The position numbers and the translations under genes were made by a program. Shown in pieces: positions 1 to 11,434 of a DNA stretch of 64,000 nt (positions are counted from its first letter, which is position 1; every line of letters begins with the position of its first letter). Source of the DNA: Akanthomyces muscarius (lineage: Eukaryota > Ascomycota > Sordariomycetes > Hypocreales > Cordycipitaceae). Under the pieces are notes generated by a model, which was given only the letters and a program-made list of their open reading frames with translations, made no database searches and was not told where the DNA came from. The DNA lies in assembly GCF_028009165.1 (NCBI RefSeq), contig NC_079244.1:806001-870000 (forward strand), given 5' to 3'.

Positions 1-1677
1 ACCACCACAACGCCGGTCCAGCCGCACTCCCAGGCTGTTTTAATGGAAGTCAACATGGCTGCAGTCAAACGTATGATAATGATGAGCAGACGGAGGAGAC
101 CCGGAGCTCACTGGTAGCTGATTAGAAATGCTATTCTCGCCGGGTTGTGCCACCCGCCAGCTGTTTGGGTCCAGAGGCGTTTTGGCGTGGTGCTGGCAAC
201 ATCATCGGCCCTGCTGTATCAACTCACAACGTAGTCAAGGCAGCCTTGGATGAGATCTCCGAGTCGCGGCCCAAATTGCCCATGCAGGAGTGGTGGCAAT
301 GGGGTTACGAGATGCAAGCCAAAGCAGTAGCGGGCGTTTGCGTGGTGGCGAGTGTGAAGATGCAAGCCAGAGCCCCTGTGGCTGGATTACTGTTTGCCCA
401 GTGACATTCGCTAGGTAGGCAGAATCAAGCTAGAATAGCTTGTGGCTGTCCGAAATGCGGCTGGCGAAAGAGGGATGATATCAGCTCTGGGGCGTGGCTG
501 AAGTGAGATGCACATCAGATGTGCATCACGGATGGGAGGCGCAGGTTGCAATTAATTAATTACCTTGCTTGTCTACCAACTTACGCCGACCTGGAATGGT
601 CATATGCTTGACTGGCCAGTTACAGGGGGTCGTAAGGGCAGGTACGGGGTGCACTCAGTTACAGGGCATTCTGCGGAGTCGGGCCCTGTAAATAGGTAGG
701 TAGGTAATAAATTGCTGCAGATCCAGCAGCTGCATCAAACTCGCCATCTGACTAACCCCTGCGTCCGCCCATCGGCTTGGGAAGTCTGTGTCTGTTTAGA
801 ATGACTTCTGGGATGCTATACGAACCGCTCCGTAGGGAATCATCATCTTGTACTCTTTTCAGCTGGCTGATATGCTGCAAGTAACCGCACAGCGCGCTCC
901 AAGGTCCCAAGGTAGGTCGTACCGTCACGGGCAGCCCGCGACCGCTGTACAGGGTTGGGTGCTTGCGGCGCCGGTACATGTTTGCTGGTGCAAATGAGGC
1001 GACCCGCAATGTACCTGCCTGGGTAGGTACCTATCTTGCGCAAACTTACAGGCTGTAACCCCTACCAATCACTGGAATACAATCTCCTCAACCCGCTGTG
1101 CGGCGCTGGTTTAAGCCGGCCCCAGCGGTCCCAGTTGTTGTTCCCAGTGGCACCCAGTGGTCCCCCCCCCCCCCCCCCCCCGCCGTGCCCGCCGTGCCCG
1201 CTAAAAGGACCGCCGTGTCCAGCGTTTGACGGTTTTGGCCCACTGCAACAGCGCACTTGCTCTCACTTGCTCTCGCGCTTTTTTACCCTCTTCCACTCTG
1301 ACCAGTCCCCGGCCGCTGCACGACTTTCCCTTCCCGCAACACAGCTTTTCCCAATCTTGACATCTTCACCATATCTCTCGACGACTCCCTCCCTCGTCTT
1401 CTTCCGCCGAAAAATCGAATCAAATTCTTCGCACGGCAATTGCATCTCCCGCACCCCCCGCCGATCACCTATTCCCTCATCCTCTGGCTGCTGCCTTGCC
1501 AGCCCGCCTCTCATCGTCGCAGCAAACGGCCAGGCCTCTCACGCAACGACAACGGCCCTGCAAACAACGCCCATCCTCGACGACGCCTAATTACACTTTC
1601 TCCCCTTCCTTCCAGCATGGTTCTTGCCTTCTAGATATATCCTACATCTTCAAACCCCATATCTCGCAGCTCGCAAC
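1..1677. other. Intergenic region and kinase 5' leader
   Basis: I see no convincing gene here. The open frames are short and mostly lack an ATG. The part from about 1240 to 1677 is rich in C and T, as expected for the transcribed leader of the kinase gene that follows. A 20-nt C homopolymer lies at 1162-1181, followed by two copies of a gccgtgccc motif. Confidence 0.6.
1162..1181. repeat. Poly-C tract, 20 nt
   Basis: An uninterrupted run of 20 C on the + strand lies about 0.5 kb upstream of the kinase start codon. The neighbouring sequence is also C-rich. It is a likely length-variable microsatellite. Confidence 0.9.
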
Positions 1678-3794
1678 ATGGGTAACGGTCAGGGAAAGCC
1701 CGTCGACCTCAACGGCGAAGGTACGCTCACAATTCCGCCGCCGGTGCTTCTAGAAGCGCCACGCAGCACAAGCTTCACCACACTACACCTTCCCTCAAGA
1801 GCCACTCTAGGTGACCTCTGCATAGCTCACCGCGGAATATCGCGCTGTGCTCAAACATGTCCCTCCTCGAGCTCTGTTCATTCCGTCGCATCCTAGCATC
1901 TGACTACATGTTCTAACAACCCGACAGTTAGTCTCAACCACTTTCGCCTACTACGGGTCGTCGGCCGCGGTGCCTTTGGCAAGGTCCGAATTGTTGAGCG
2001 AAAAGATACCGGACTGTCATTCGCTCTCAAGTATATCCGCAAAGATGAAGGTAGGCTCGCACAATCCACCTAGCCCGCCTGGGATCCCTGCTTTGCAGCT
2101 GAATCAATGTCTCGCTAACCACGACTTACTTTGCTAGTTGTCAAATCCGAGAGTGTTCGCAATATCATCCGGGAACGTCGCATGCTCGAGCATGTCAATC
2201 ATCCTTTTATTTGCAACTTGCGCTATAGCTTCCAAGATATTGAATACATGTGCGTCTTGCCCCGCGACTCTGCGCCGCCCTATCTATACCATACTCCCTA
2301 GCTCACACAGCACAGGTATCTTATTGTCGATCTCATGAGCGGCGGAGATCTCCGCTTTCATATTTCGCGGAAGACTTTTACTGAAGAGGCAGTCCGCTTC
2401 TGGATAGCTGAACTGGCCTGCGCTCTGCGGTATATCCACGCTAACAACATCATTCACCGCGATGTCAAGCCGGACAATGTTCTTCTCGATGCAGATGGCC
2501 ATGTGCATTTGACGGATTTTGTATGTATTCGATACCCCTCATATATGCACAACGCGCTGACTGATGGCAGAATGTCGCTTCTGATGTTGTTCCCGGACGA
2601 GTACTGACCAGCAAGTCTGGCACCCTCGCTTATCTCGCGCCCGAAGTGTACGCTGGCAAGGGTTACGATGTGCGTGCGGATTGGTGGTCGCTCGGCGTTC
2701 TCTTCTACGAATGTATTTACAACAAGGTATACCATAATCCTGTCATATACATGGTAAGACCAACCAGCTGACAAACGCAGCGTCCTTTCGACGGCACCTC
2801 CGAATCAACCTTAAGCCAGCAGATTCAGAGCCAGCAGCCAAGATACCCTGTCACACAACCTCCGGTCTCACTTCCATGCCTGTACGCCATCGGCTCAGCG
2901 CTCGATTCTAACCCGAACACTCGCCTCGGCCATACCTGGGAACACTTCACTAGCCACGAGTTCTTCCGAGACATCAACTTTGACCACCTCGAGCAAAAAC
3001 GAATCGAGCCCATCTTCATCCCCTCTTCTGAGAAAACGAACTTTGACGCTACGTATGATCTTGAGGAGCTGTTGCTGGAGGAAGCGCCCCTGGAGGCGCG
3101 AGCGAGACGGCAGAAGCCGCGTGAGCGTTTAAAGGATGACGCCTCGCAGCAAGAAATCCGAGAGGATGAGCTTTATCGTATGATTGAAACGGACTTTAGG
3201 CCGTTCGATTATACGATTGCGGCTTACAAAAAGTAAGATAGCATTGGTCCCTAACTCCCTATAGTTTTTCGAAATTGTTTTGCTAACGATGACTACAGAT
3301 ACACCGAAGCTGCCACCGAGGCTGGAATCCCCCAACATCCGAGGCACCCGCCTCCGTTGCAGCCGGCTCAAGGAGATGGGCCACGGGCCATTACCACCGA
3401 TACTGCCGTGCCTGCACCTTCTGCTGGTGACGTCCGATTGCTGCACACATCTGGCAGCGACGAGGCGGCTTATTCGAAGCCAGTCCGCAACGCTCCAGCG
3501 CCTCCCAACTATCGAAGCGAATACGTCTCTAGGCGCACTCCGTCTAATAGCAACAGAGTAACAAGTCCCACCGGTGGTGTACAAGTCACGCTTGACGGTG
3601 GCGGCAGCTGGTCTGACCTTGCCCGTCAAGACGCGACACTGCCTATTGATGCCAACACGACGGCTGTCTCGAAGAGCGAGAGCTCTAGTAGCATGTTTGG
3701 ATTTCTCAAGAGCAAGAAGGGTCGTAACCATAGCCCCAAGCCCAAGGAACGGGGCGTTTTGGGCAAGGAGGGCGCTCGTGTAGTCATCAGCTAG
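1678..3794 (+). CDS. STK32/YANK-type serine/threonine kinase
   Basis: Seven exons give 528 residues: 1678-1720, 1928-2050, 2138-2249, 2316-2520, 2571-2726, 2781-3232 and 3299-3794. The kinase domain starts near residue 18 with the glycine loop GRGAFGKV, then ALKYI (ATP lysine), HRDVKPDN (catalytic loop) and an APE motif. The metal-binding motif is DFN, not DFG, formed across the intron at 2521-2570. DFN is characteristic of the YANK/STK32 branch of AGC-like kinases. The N-terminus MGNGQGKP has a glycine at position 2 and looks suitable for N-myristoylation, so membrane attachment is likely. A low-complexity tail of about 165 residues follows the last intron. The substrate is unknown. Confidence 0.9.
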
Positions 3795-5034
3795 ACTACC
3801 TCGACCCTTTCCTCTTACCGGAGTTTATTGGTTTTGGTTTCCTGCTTTTTGCTTTTCCCGCCTGATCAGATACACTGTTTTTATACCCTGGGCCACGGAT
3901 AGAGGGCACTTTTGCACACAACTACACCTAAGCACATACACGCACGAGCACAATCTGGCCGCGGCTTTCTTATTTCTTCAATTTCTGAAGGGCAACGAGG
4001 AGCTGCAACGACCTGCGCGAAACTGTTTGTTTCCCCGATGTGCATCTTGACGAATTCTGCCATTTACATTTTCTCTTGTTTGTACTCATGGATTGGTACT
4101 CGTTGCATCTACACGGCACGTATTCGACACTGAGACGATATCTCCTTTTCCTGTCTTCTTTACTTTTTCTCTTTTACATAGCATTGCGGTTCTGACCATT
4201 TCTCTCCTTTCTTCCTTGCTTGTGCAACCATAAAAATGGGTTTTGGTTTTACTTTTCGGCTGCTTTGCGTAATCAATATGGAGGAACGCAACCAGATAAG
4301 AGAGCAAATACACCATTGTAATTTTAGCCTGCGAGTTTAATGTGCATGTCGAGAGTGGGTAGCAGATGGCTGAATTCGATCCACGAGAGGCCTTAGACTC
4401 AAGTAAGCCAATAGAAATGGCCGCTATCGAGTAGCATATCATATCCGTGGACGAAGGAACAAGGCTGTACTCAAATAGCATTCAAAATTTACGTTTATCT
4501 TTCTGTTCAATAAAATCCCACAAACTCCAACATACACATAGCGATGCTTCCTCACGATGAAAAAGAATACATGACAAGCGAAAAAATCGTAAAACAAGTC
4601 TGAATCAAGAAGGAAAAACGTAAAATTTGTAAATGCGAACAAATAACCAACGCCGCGACAATACTAGCAAAGCAAGATTTCATCCCAATGTTTTCTTTTC
4701 CTCCGTGCGAAATCCAGGTATATAAAAAGAAAGAAAAAGGGCCTTTCGCAAAGGCAACCAAAAGCCTCCCGCTAGATTGGCCTAGTAGATCTGTTTTGGG
4801 ATCCAAAGCAGCCACTGCCAAAAGATGGCAGTTGGAATATCAAGCCGTAATTTGCATCACCACTGGATGAAGCAAAGCCTCCACGTAGAAACGCCCATGT
4901 AAAAAGTCATTGATTTGTGTTTTTGCCGGTATGCAAAATAAACAATGTTGCCCAACTCCTCGTTAGAATACACCCATGAGATCCTGATATTTTGCCGTTT
5001 CGCAATCGTAAACTGTGGCGGCCTGCAACGCCTT
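3795..5034. other. Convergent 3' intergenic region
   Basis: This stretch lies between the kinase stop and the AP-1 stop, so it holds two 3' UTRs and terminators. It is T-rich then A-rich. I see no coding signal. Confidence 0.6.
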
Positions 5035-6859
5035 CTATTTCTTGGCGGCAACCTTGTTCCTGGTCACTTCGATGCCGAGCTTGTCGGCGACACATTCCGA
5101 GGCGACATCTTTGCCCATGTACTTTTTGAGAATGGTGTCAAAGTCAACCTCGCCCACGACAGGACCGCTACCAGAGCACTTGGCCTTCTTGGTGAGCTCA
5201 CTGCACAGGCCGTCGAGATCGATATCGCCGCTCTGGGCCTTGGGGCACTCTTGTAGCTTCTCCCTGTGCAATTGATTAGCGCGTGATCCTGATTGCGATT
5301 GGGTGTTCTGCAAAACGTACCAAACCTCGTGGGCTTTTATGTTCTTGCTAGTTGCCGGCGGCAGGTCATCAACATCATTCTGCTTGGCATCAATCTCGGC
5401 AATGAGATTGCTCTTTTTAGCCAAGTTGGGGTTGGGGGCAGTGTTGAAGGGCGTGAGGAAGTCGGCGTCAAAAGCGTCGGTGAAGAAGTCGTCAAATGAA
5501 GGGTTGGCCATGATGTTTTGCTGGGGTTCTCTGTAGCCTCCGAACAGCTGAGGATCGAATTGGCCGCCATTCTGCTGCGCAAGCCAGTCGAGGCCGTTAT
5601 TGCCAAAGTCGACATTGGCAAAGTTGTTAAACGTCTGCTGTGAGTTGTTCGTCGAAAGCTGTTCCTCGCCAATTGTGCTGAGGGCGTCGATGGGCTTGAA
5701 TCCCATGGGAGACTGTGTGAAGGGTTCGGGAGAGGTTCCGCAAGACGAGCTAGGTCCAGCATTGGAGTTGGAGGACGCAGATGGTGAGCTCGTAGCCCCA
5801 GGGAAGCTGTAGTTGGCAGAGTCAACGCTGGCGCGAGAGCCATTGCCGACGGAGCTGGCCATCGAAGGCGAAAATATGTTTGAAAACTTGGCCAGGTCTT
5901 CCTTGAACTGTGCGGCGGACTGCTGGGGGGATTTCATGTCACTGCCCAGGCTAACGGCAGGGCTAGAGACCTGGGTGCCATTCTGCGGGCTAAGAGGCTG
6001 CGACACAGATCTCTGGGGTTTGTTCAGGGGCGGCCCGGGAAGGGCGCCAAACTTGGGGAACTCGAACTGGAAGTTGACGTCGCTCATCTTGTTGACAGCA
6101 GCGCCGCCATAGGGCGTGCTCTGGGGCGAAGACTTCTGGGCAAGCACAGTCATCTTTTGCTTGTACTGCTTGAGCTCTGTGTTCATGCGGTCAACCTGAG
6201 CTCGAAGCTTGGAGTTTTCGTGGTTGGCAGCCTCAGAAGCCTTTTCCAGCTCTTCGACCTTGGTCTCGAGGTCCTTGAGATGCTTCTCCTTTCTCTCGCG
6301 GAACGCCCTCTGGGCAGCGCGGTTCTGCGCCTTGCGTTTCTGGCATCTGCGTTAGCAGTGACTACAGGGGTTCGGCTAGAAAGACTTGACTTACCGAAGT
6401 AGGCTCCGAGGTCAGCGGCTTGCGGCCAGGCTTCTTAGGGACCTTTTCGCTGCCCTCGTGCCTTTTGGCGTCATTCTCGAGGTCGTCGTCATCCTCATCG
6501 GGATGGCTTCGCTTCTCATGAGAATCATCATCGGGCGTATCGGACTTGTCAGAGGTGGAGGGCATGTCACCAATCATGTCACCCTGCTCGTTGCCAGCAA
6601 AGGAAAAGTCAAAGCTGGAATCGCCAAACTCGTATTCATAGTTGTCGAGGAACGGGCTTTCCTGATAGCCTCCAGCGAGGGCGACATTGCTCCCGGGCGA
6701 GTTCTTGAAGGAGCTGGGGGAGAGAGAGACTGGGTTCGGCGCGGCTGCAGCAGAAGCGGCCTGCTTGTTGGTGTTGAGGGCGGCAAACAGCAGGCTCTGC
6801 TGATGCGGAGTTAAGAAGAAGCCCTCGTTGCCGGAACCTTCGTGGGTGTTTGCGGACAT
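5035..6859 (-). CDS. yap1: AP-1/Yap1-type oxidative-stress bZIP factor
   Basis: Three exons on the minus strand (6859-6395, 6339-5321, 5263-5035) give 570 residues. The start MSANTHEG is followed by FLTPHQQSLLFAALN, a signature of fungal AP-1 proteins. The basic region with NRAAQRAFRERK begins at residue 156, right after the first intron, and a leucine zipper follows. A middle region carries one cysteine (SSSCGTSP) at the place of the n-CRD. The C-terminal c-CRD contains LQECPKAQSGD, LDGLCSELTKKAKC and ASECV, giving four cysteines with the embedded nuclear export signal. In this family, oxidation of these cysteines blocks Crm1 export and keeps the factor in the nucleus to induce antioxidant genes. 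The second intron (5264-5320) is 57 nt, so retention keeps the frame open. I include it because splicing restores the family sequence EVWEKLQECPK. Confidence 0.93.
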
Positions 6860-9193
6860 GTTGGGGGATGCGAGCCGCACGGGATATAAATTTATTCAAA
6901 GCGAAAAGGGAAAAAAAAAATTCACGGGACTAAAGTCGCGCCAACCACGAGGGAATCGGTCGGCGTGAATGGCTGGAAGAGGTCGGTCAAAAAGGCGACG
7001 CCCTGGCGATGACTGGTGGTGAAGCGGGGCAGCCGGTGAGTGAGGCGATAAGAATTGCGGTGCTGTTCGCAGCGGTTTTGCCACTCGATAGAGAAGCGTA
7101 GCCTTTTCGCCTTGGCGGCGCCCAAGCCTGGGATCAAAGAAAGCAATGGATGGGAATTTCGAATGCGCAACGGATGGGCCGCGGCGAGAAAAGGGGGATG
7201 TTTCGACAATCCAAAAACGGGCTCTGCGGTTTGCAACGGTGGTAGATGTGAGAGGCAAAGAAGCCAGCAGTTCTAGCGGTTTCTTGGTGAGGAATCAAAT
7301 GGATGGGGTCCCACTTGCGTCAGTCACCGGCAAGGGACCTGGGAGAAAAAGAATGAGGATCCGATAGGGGCCGGAAAGATGCACTGTGCAGTTGAACCAG
7401 GGACAGTTTCGGGGCTGGGCTGGACTGGGCTGGGCTGGGTGATGAAGGATGGATGCGCAAGGCTACTGGTATGAATTCACCGAGGGCGGAGGAGGCTGGT
7501 TGCAGCAAGTTGTGTGGTGCTCTGTCCTCCCAACACCGTGGCACGGCACACTGTGGACATGGCAGCGTCTCAGCAGCTGCGGCGGTCGGCTCACCAGCAC
7601 TCCAGCACTGAATCAATCAATCGGTCGGACGAGGGCCCCCGCCGACCATGGAATTTGCCAGCAACAAAACGCATTTGTAAGCGTTGAGACCGCTGCGCTG
7701 AGCGGGGCACGCCTGGCCTCCCCGGAGCCAATCCCGGAACGGCTTGGTGCTGAGGCAAGATGGCTGGAGGCTTGTTTTTCAGCCCCACCAATCACAGCTG
7801 CCAGTGCTGGCCCATGCTGCCGCACTGGTCCCGTGACCTGGGCGAAAAGTACCTGCTTCCGCCGTGCAGAATTGCAGGCAACCGCAGGTATCGTGCGTGC
7901 GTTTTGCCCATGGCGGGTACAGCGAGACCCTGCACCGTTTTTTTAAACTGTCTTTGCACTGTGGCGCTGACTGCCGAGGATCCAGACAGGCAAGGCCCTG
8001 TCTACTGTCAAAGTGAAACAGTCACAAGAAGACCAGGGGACAATACTGGTGTTTATAGGCCCCCGGTACGACAGGCCAGGCAGGCAGCGATGGGCCGATT
8101 CTGGCCCTATATCCGCGATGCCTCAAAAGAGGCTGCCTAGATCTGCCAATGTGGTCGATGGCAACAGCTCCCGCCTTGTTGAGAGCAGCGCCGAACAAAC
8201 TTATTTCTCTCTCTGATATGTACCTTGATGGTGAGGAGGCTCTCGTATGCAGCTTTATTCCGGATTTCCATCCCCGTGCTCCAATAGTCGTCGTCAATTA
8301 TTTCCTGATTACAGGCGGCTGAGCAATAGTCTCAGGCTGTCCCTCCGGACCGTCGCCTCAACTGTGCACAGCTATCCGGAATGCCTCGATTGGCGACCCA
8401 TGCCACTATATTCTGAATCATCTGCAAATTCTCCGAATCGGACCAGTCTGTTTCTCGAGTTCTGTCCATCAGCTCATTCTAAACCTTATTTTTCTGCACG
8501 ATCCACTTTTATCCTGCCATCACTTTGGCCAAGCTGGTTGCTTGTCAGGCTTGTGCAGTGGCCTGCTGCACTGGCAACTCAGGCTTGAGCTCCGCCTTTG
8601 TGCTTCGTGCGCGCGCGCTCTTGTAAGGATACTCTCATCGCTCGCCCAATTCGGCTCAGCTTGGAGCAGCGCGTAGGCGCAAGCGTTGAGATCTCCGCTT
8701 GCTTCCTGTCAGGAACAGTGCTGGCGTTCGAGTAGTTCGCCAGGGCTCGTCGAGAAGCATTCGTTATACTGTGCAACCTGGTGAATGGATTTGCGCCGCT
8801 GATCGTTTCGCATTGTTGGCTGCTAGTGTCACTCTGTCCCATGGCGCTACGTAGCCTCGTTGCTGTCGTGTAACCAGCCCACTTACACCGGAGCTGCCCG
8901 TCCGGACCCCTCTATTTGTTCGTTTGGTCCGCGACGAGTTCGAAAGACGAGTCCGGAAAGGAGCTGCTCGGAAATTTGCACAGGTTTAGCCAATAATCTT
9001 CTCAATCATCACATACTGGAGCTCGCAAAGATGGGCACAAAGTTGTTTTGGGGAATTTATTGTTTATTATTATTTAGGGGGATATCTCTTGGTATTCGAC
9101 GAGGCCGAAGCGGTTTAGACGTCGCTTTCGACCGGGTGTTTTCGCATCTAGCTCTCGCATCGAAGCAAAGCATTCCTCGAGGTTAGAACTTGC
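6860..9193. other. Long AP-1 upstream region
   Basis: 2.3 kb lie between the AP-1 start codon and the stop of the grg-1-like gene. No open frame here has convincing coding character. A run of gggctggact-like repeats occurs near 7415-7440. The length suits a heavily regulated transcription-factor promoter with a long leader. Confidence 0.55.
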
Positions 9194-9481
9194 TTAGTTC
9201 TTGGCAATCTCCTTGTGGGCGTCGGCCTTGGCGTTGTGGCCGCTCTGGTCCATCTTGTCACCGACAGCGTCCTTAGCAGCAGACAGGCTGTGAGACGGAA
9301 AGTTAGCAAAACAGCACTGGGAGGATCATGGCTGCTGAATGGTAGAGGCAATCACGTACCGGGTTCCGACGTTGGCGTTGCTGTCCTTGGCGACCTCCTT
9401 GTTGGTCTCCTTGGAGGCACCAGAGATGGCACCCTGGACGGTCTCAGAGACGTAGTTGGCGGCTTGCTTGGCGGACTCCAT
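9194..9481 (-). CDS. grg-1: Glucose-repressible/clock-controlled small protein (Grg-1/Ccg-1-like)
   Basis: Two exons (9481-9360 and 9287-9194) give 71 residues. The protein starts MESAKQAANYVSETVQGA and continues with SGASKETNKEVAKDSNA and LSAAKDAVGDKMDQSGHNAKA. It is hydrophilic, rich in A, K and S, and has no cysteine or membrane segment. This matches the Grg-1/Ccg-1 family of Neurospora, whose transcripts are abundant and induced by carbon starvation, stress and the circadian clock. The molecular role is not known; a LEA-like protective function is often suggested. The intron donor is CG|GTACGT and the acceptor CACAG. A TATA box lies 123 bp upstream, and nearly 2 kb of gene-free DNA precedes it, in keeping with strong regulated expression. 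Confidence 0.9.
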
Positions 9482-11434
9482 TGTGTTGTTGTGAGGTTAA
9501 AACTCGAAAGTTGAAGTGTGAGAAGAAGTGTATGTCAAGATTGTTTGAAGAGTGTGTGATGAAGGAAGGAAAAATGTTGTGAGTGGAAGGGGGGAGGGGG
9601 GCGTTATATAGACTTTTGCGACTACGTAACTTGGCTTTCCTATGCTCATTACAATTTCGCGATGGCGGGAGAGAGGGGTCAGGTACACACATCTCACATG
9701 CCCGCCCCCCTCTCGCTCCTTCCGTCTGTTGGGACAGGAGGGTGAAGCTAACCTGGGCTTGCTCCTCGACAAGTGTGGCTTGTGCCAGCCCAGATCCACC
9801 CGGGCCTGTGGACGATGCAGAGCAGGTTCTCTGCGGCTGCGTACCTGCCTCTCGTGATGCGAGGGCAGGGGTGGCCGCAGAATGCGTGTCAACCAGAAAA
9901 AACCTTCCTACGTCACGTCAGGCATGCCCCGCGGTGTGATGCGTCCAAAGAGCCCCTCATCCCCTCCAAGGTGTGGCGGATGTGGTGTCTCGTCCTGTAG
10001 CCCCGCTGCCGCCGCCCGCTGAACGCTGCCCGCGGCGACCTTCCAGTGGCTTGTAACTTGCGGTTGCTTCCGACCAGCCACACCTCTACATCCACAATGA
10101 CGGCATGACTTTTTTAGGCTTGGAGCTGTTGCACAAGCCACGATGCGTGCTCTCCCGCCAACAGCGGCACCGTTTGTTCTACGCGACTCAACACCACCTT
10201 GCCGACTGCCTCGACTGAGTATTCGTTATCATCAAGTTGCATTTGCCCAGCTCACGATACCCGAGTCTTCGTTACTACCATTTCCCGCCCCTCCTTGCCT
10301 GCTACCCCTCCTCGTCAAGTCCACTCGACGTCTGCTAGCTCGCTGCACTCATTTTGTCTAGCTTTTTTGTTGTAGGGGTAAATACCCTCTTTTGGCGGGG
10401 TCATGCGTCAAAGTCTCGCCATTGCCTACTTTCCGTTTCCAAAGCCAAATCGGCGATTCAGCGAAACAAGCAATACGCCTCCGCATCATCGTTCTGGACT
10501 GCTGCGCCACAGGGTCCCGCCCCAGGCCACACCCCTGGTCCCCATCTGCAGGGGACCATGGAGCTGGCCAACGCTGCCAGAAACCGGTTTTAGACAAACA
10601 AGCCACCAGCACCGATGCATCACACGGGCGACTACACCTGTGGCTAGTTCGCTAGGTTTTGCCCAGTGTCCCATGGACCGTTCTGGACCGTTTGCCGGAG
10701 CTGCGGCTCTCATTATTTTCCCGTTTCATTTGCATTTCTTGGATAACACGGAAAGGCAGGGAAGTCTGTGGTTTGTCGGGAATTAGCCACTCCGTTTGCG
10801 AGCTACTGCTATGCTGTGGCTTACGTAGGCCTTTGAACGATTCCTTGGTTTTGACCCAACTCGCGGCTATCTGCGGGCTGTATCAACATGCCATTTTGAA
10901 CATGTGTCCTCAGTATTCGGCATCCCAAGTGTCACTGAGAGACGCTATGCGTCATGAAAGATATGATAGAGCTCCGAGTGTGGCCTTCCGTGGTCAGGAT
11001 CATCATCAGTGGTCATCACCTCGCCGTCACCAGCCACACTTGGTATGGCCTCACCTTCGGCTTTTCAATTTGCCCATCCTTCAATACTCTAATTCTGAGT
11101 GTTTTGGCGTCTCTCACCATCGATTTCCCAGAATTAGGCATGCGCCCGAGCCATCACCAACTTCAGGGACTGCCGCCTCCGCTCCACAAAACACTGGCAA
11201 GGCTTAGCGCTACATTTGATACCCTACACATGGCGCAATGGGTGACGTAGTAACAGCAACATATGACTGAGAGGCGTGTGCATTGACTTGGAAGTACCTC
11301 GTGGATGGGAATTGAACATGGGAAGGTAAATGCGGAGTGAGGAGAAGACGACATCATCAACGCCAACAACAAAAAGGCACGGGACAAGTATTAACAGTGT
11401 TGGTACAAACTCGCGGCGTACCATCTGGGTGGCC
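9482..11434. other. Upstream region of the grg-1-like gene
   Basis: Nearly 2 kb without a recognisable gene. The proximal 250 bp contains the TATA box and C-rich tracts. The stretch 10190-10370 on the + strand is rich in C and T and looks like a transcribed leader, but no coding sequence follows it. A non-coding transcript is possible. Confidence 0.5.
9604..9610 (-). promoter_or_regulatory. TATA box of the grg-1-like gene
   Basis: TATATAA on the minus strand, about 123 bp upstream of the start codon and flanked by C-rich runs. The position fits a core promoter. Confidence 0.6.

Noticed and set aside
1036..1590. Proline-rich 184-codon frame over the poly-C tract
   Set aside because: The proline run is only the translation of the homopolymer. 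The rest is Ser/Thr/Pro-rich leader-like sequence.
3129..3731. Minus strand frame of 200 codons
   Set aside because: It overlaps the well-supported last exons of the kinase and has no family features.
10659..11207. + strand frame of 182 codons
   Set aside because: No family resemblance, no plausible codon pattern and a poor start; considered chance.
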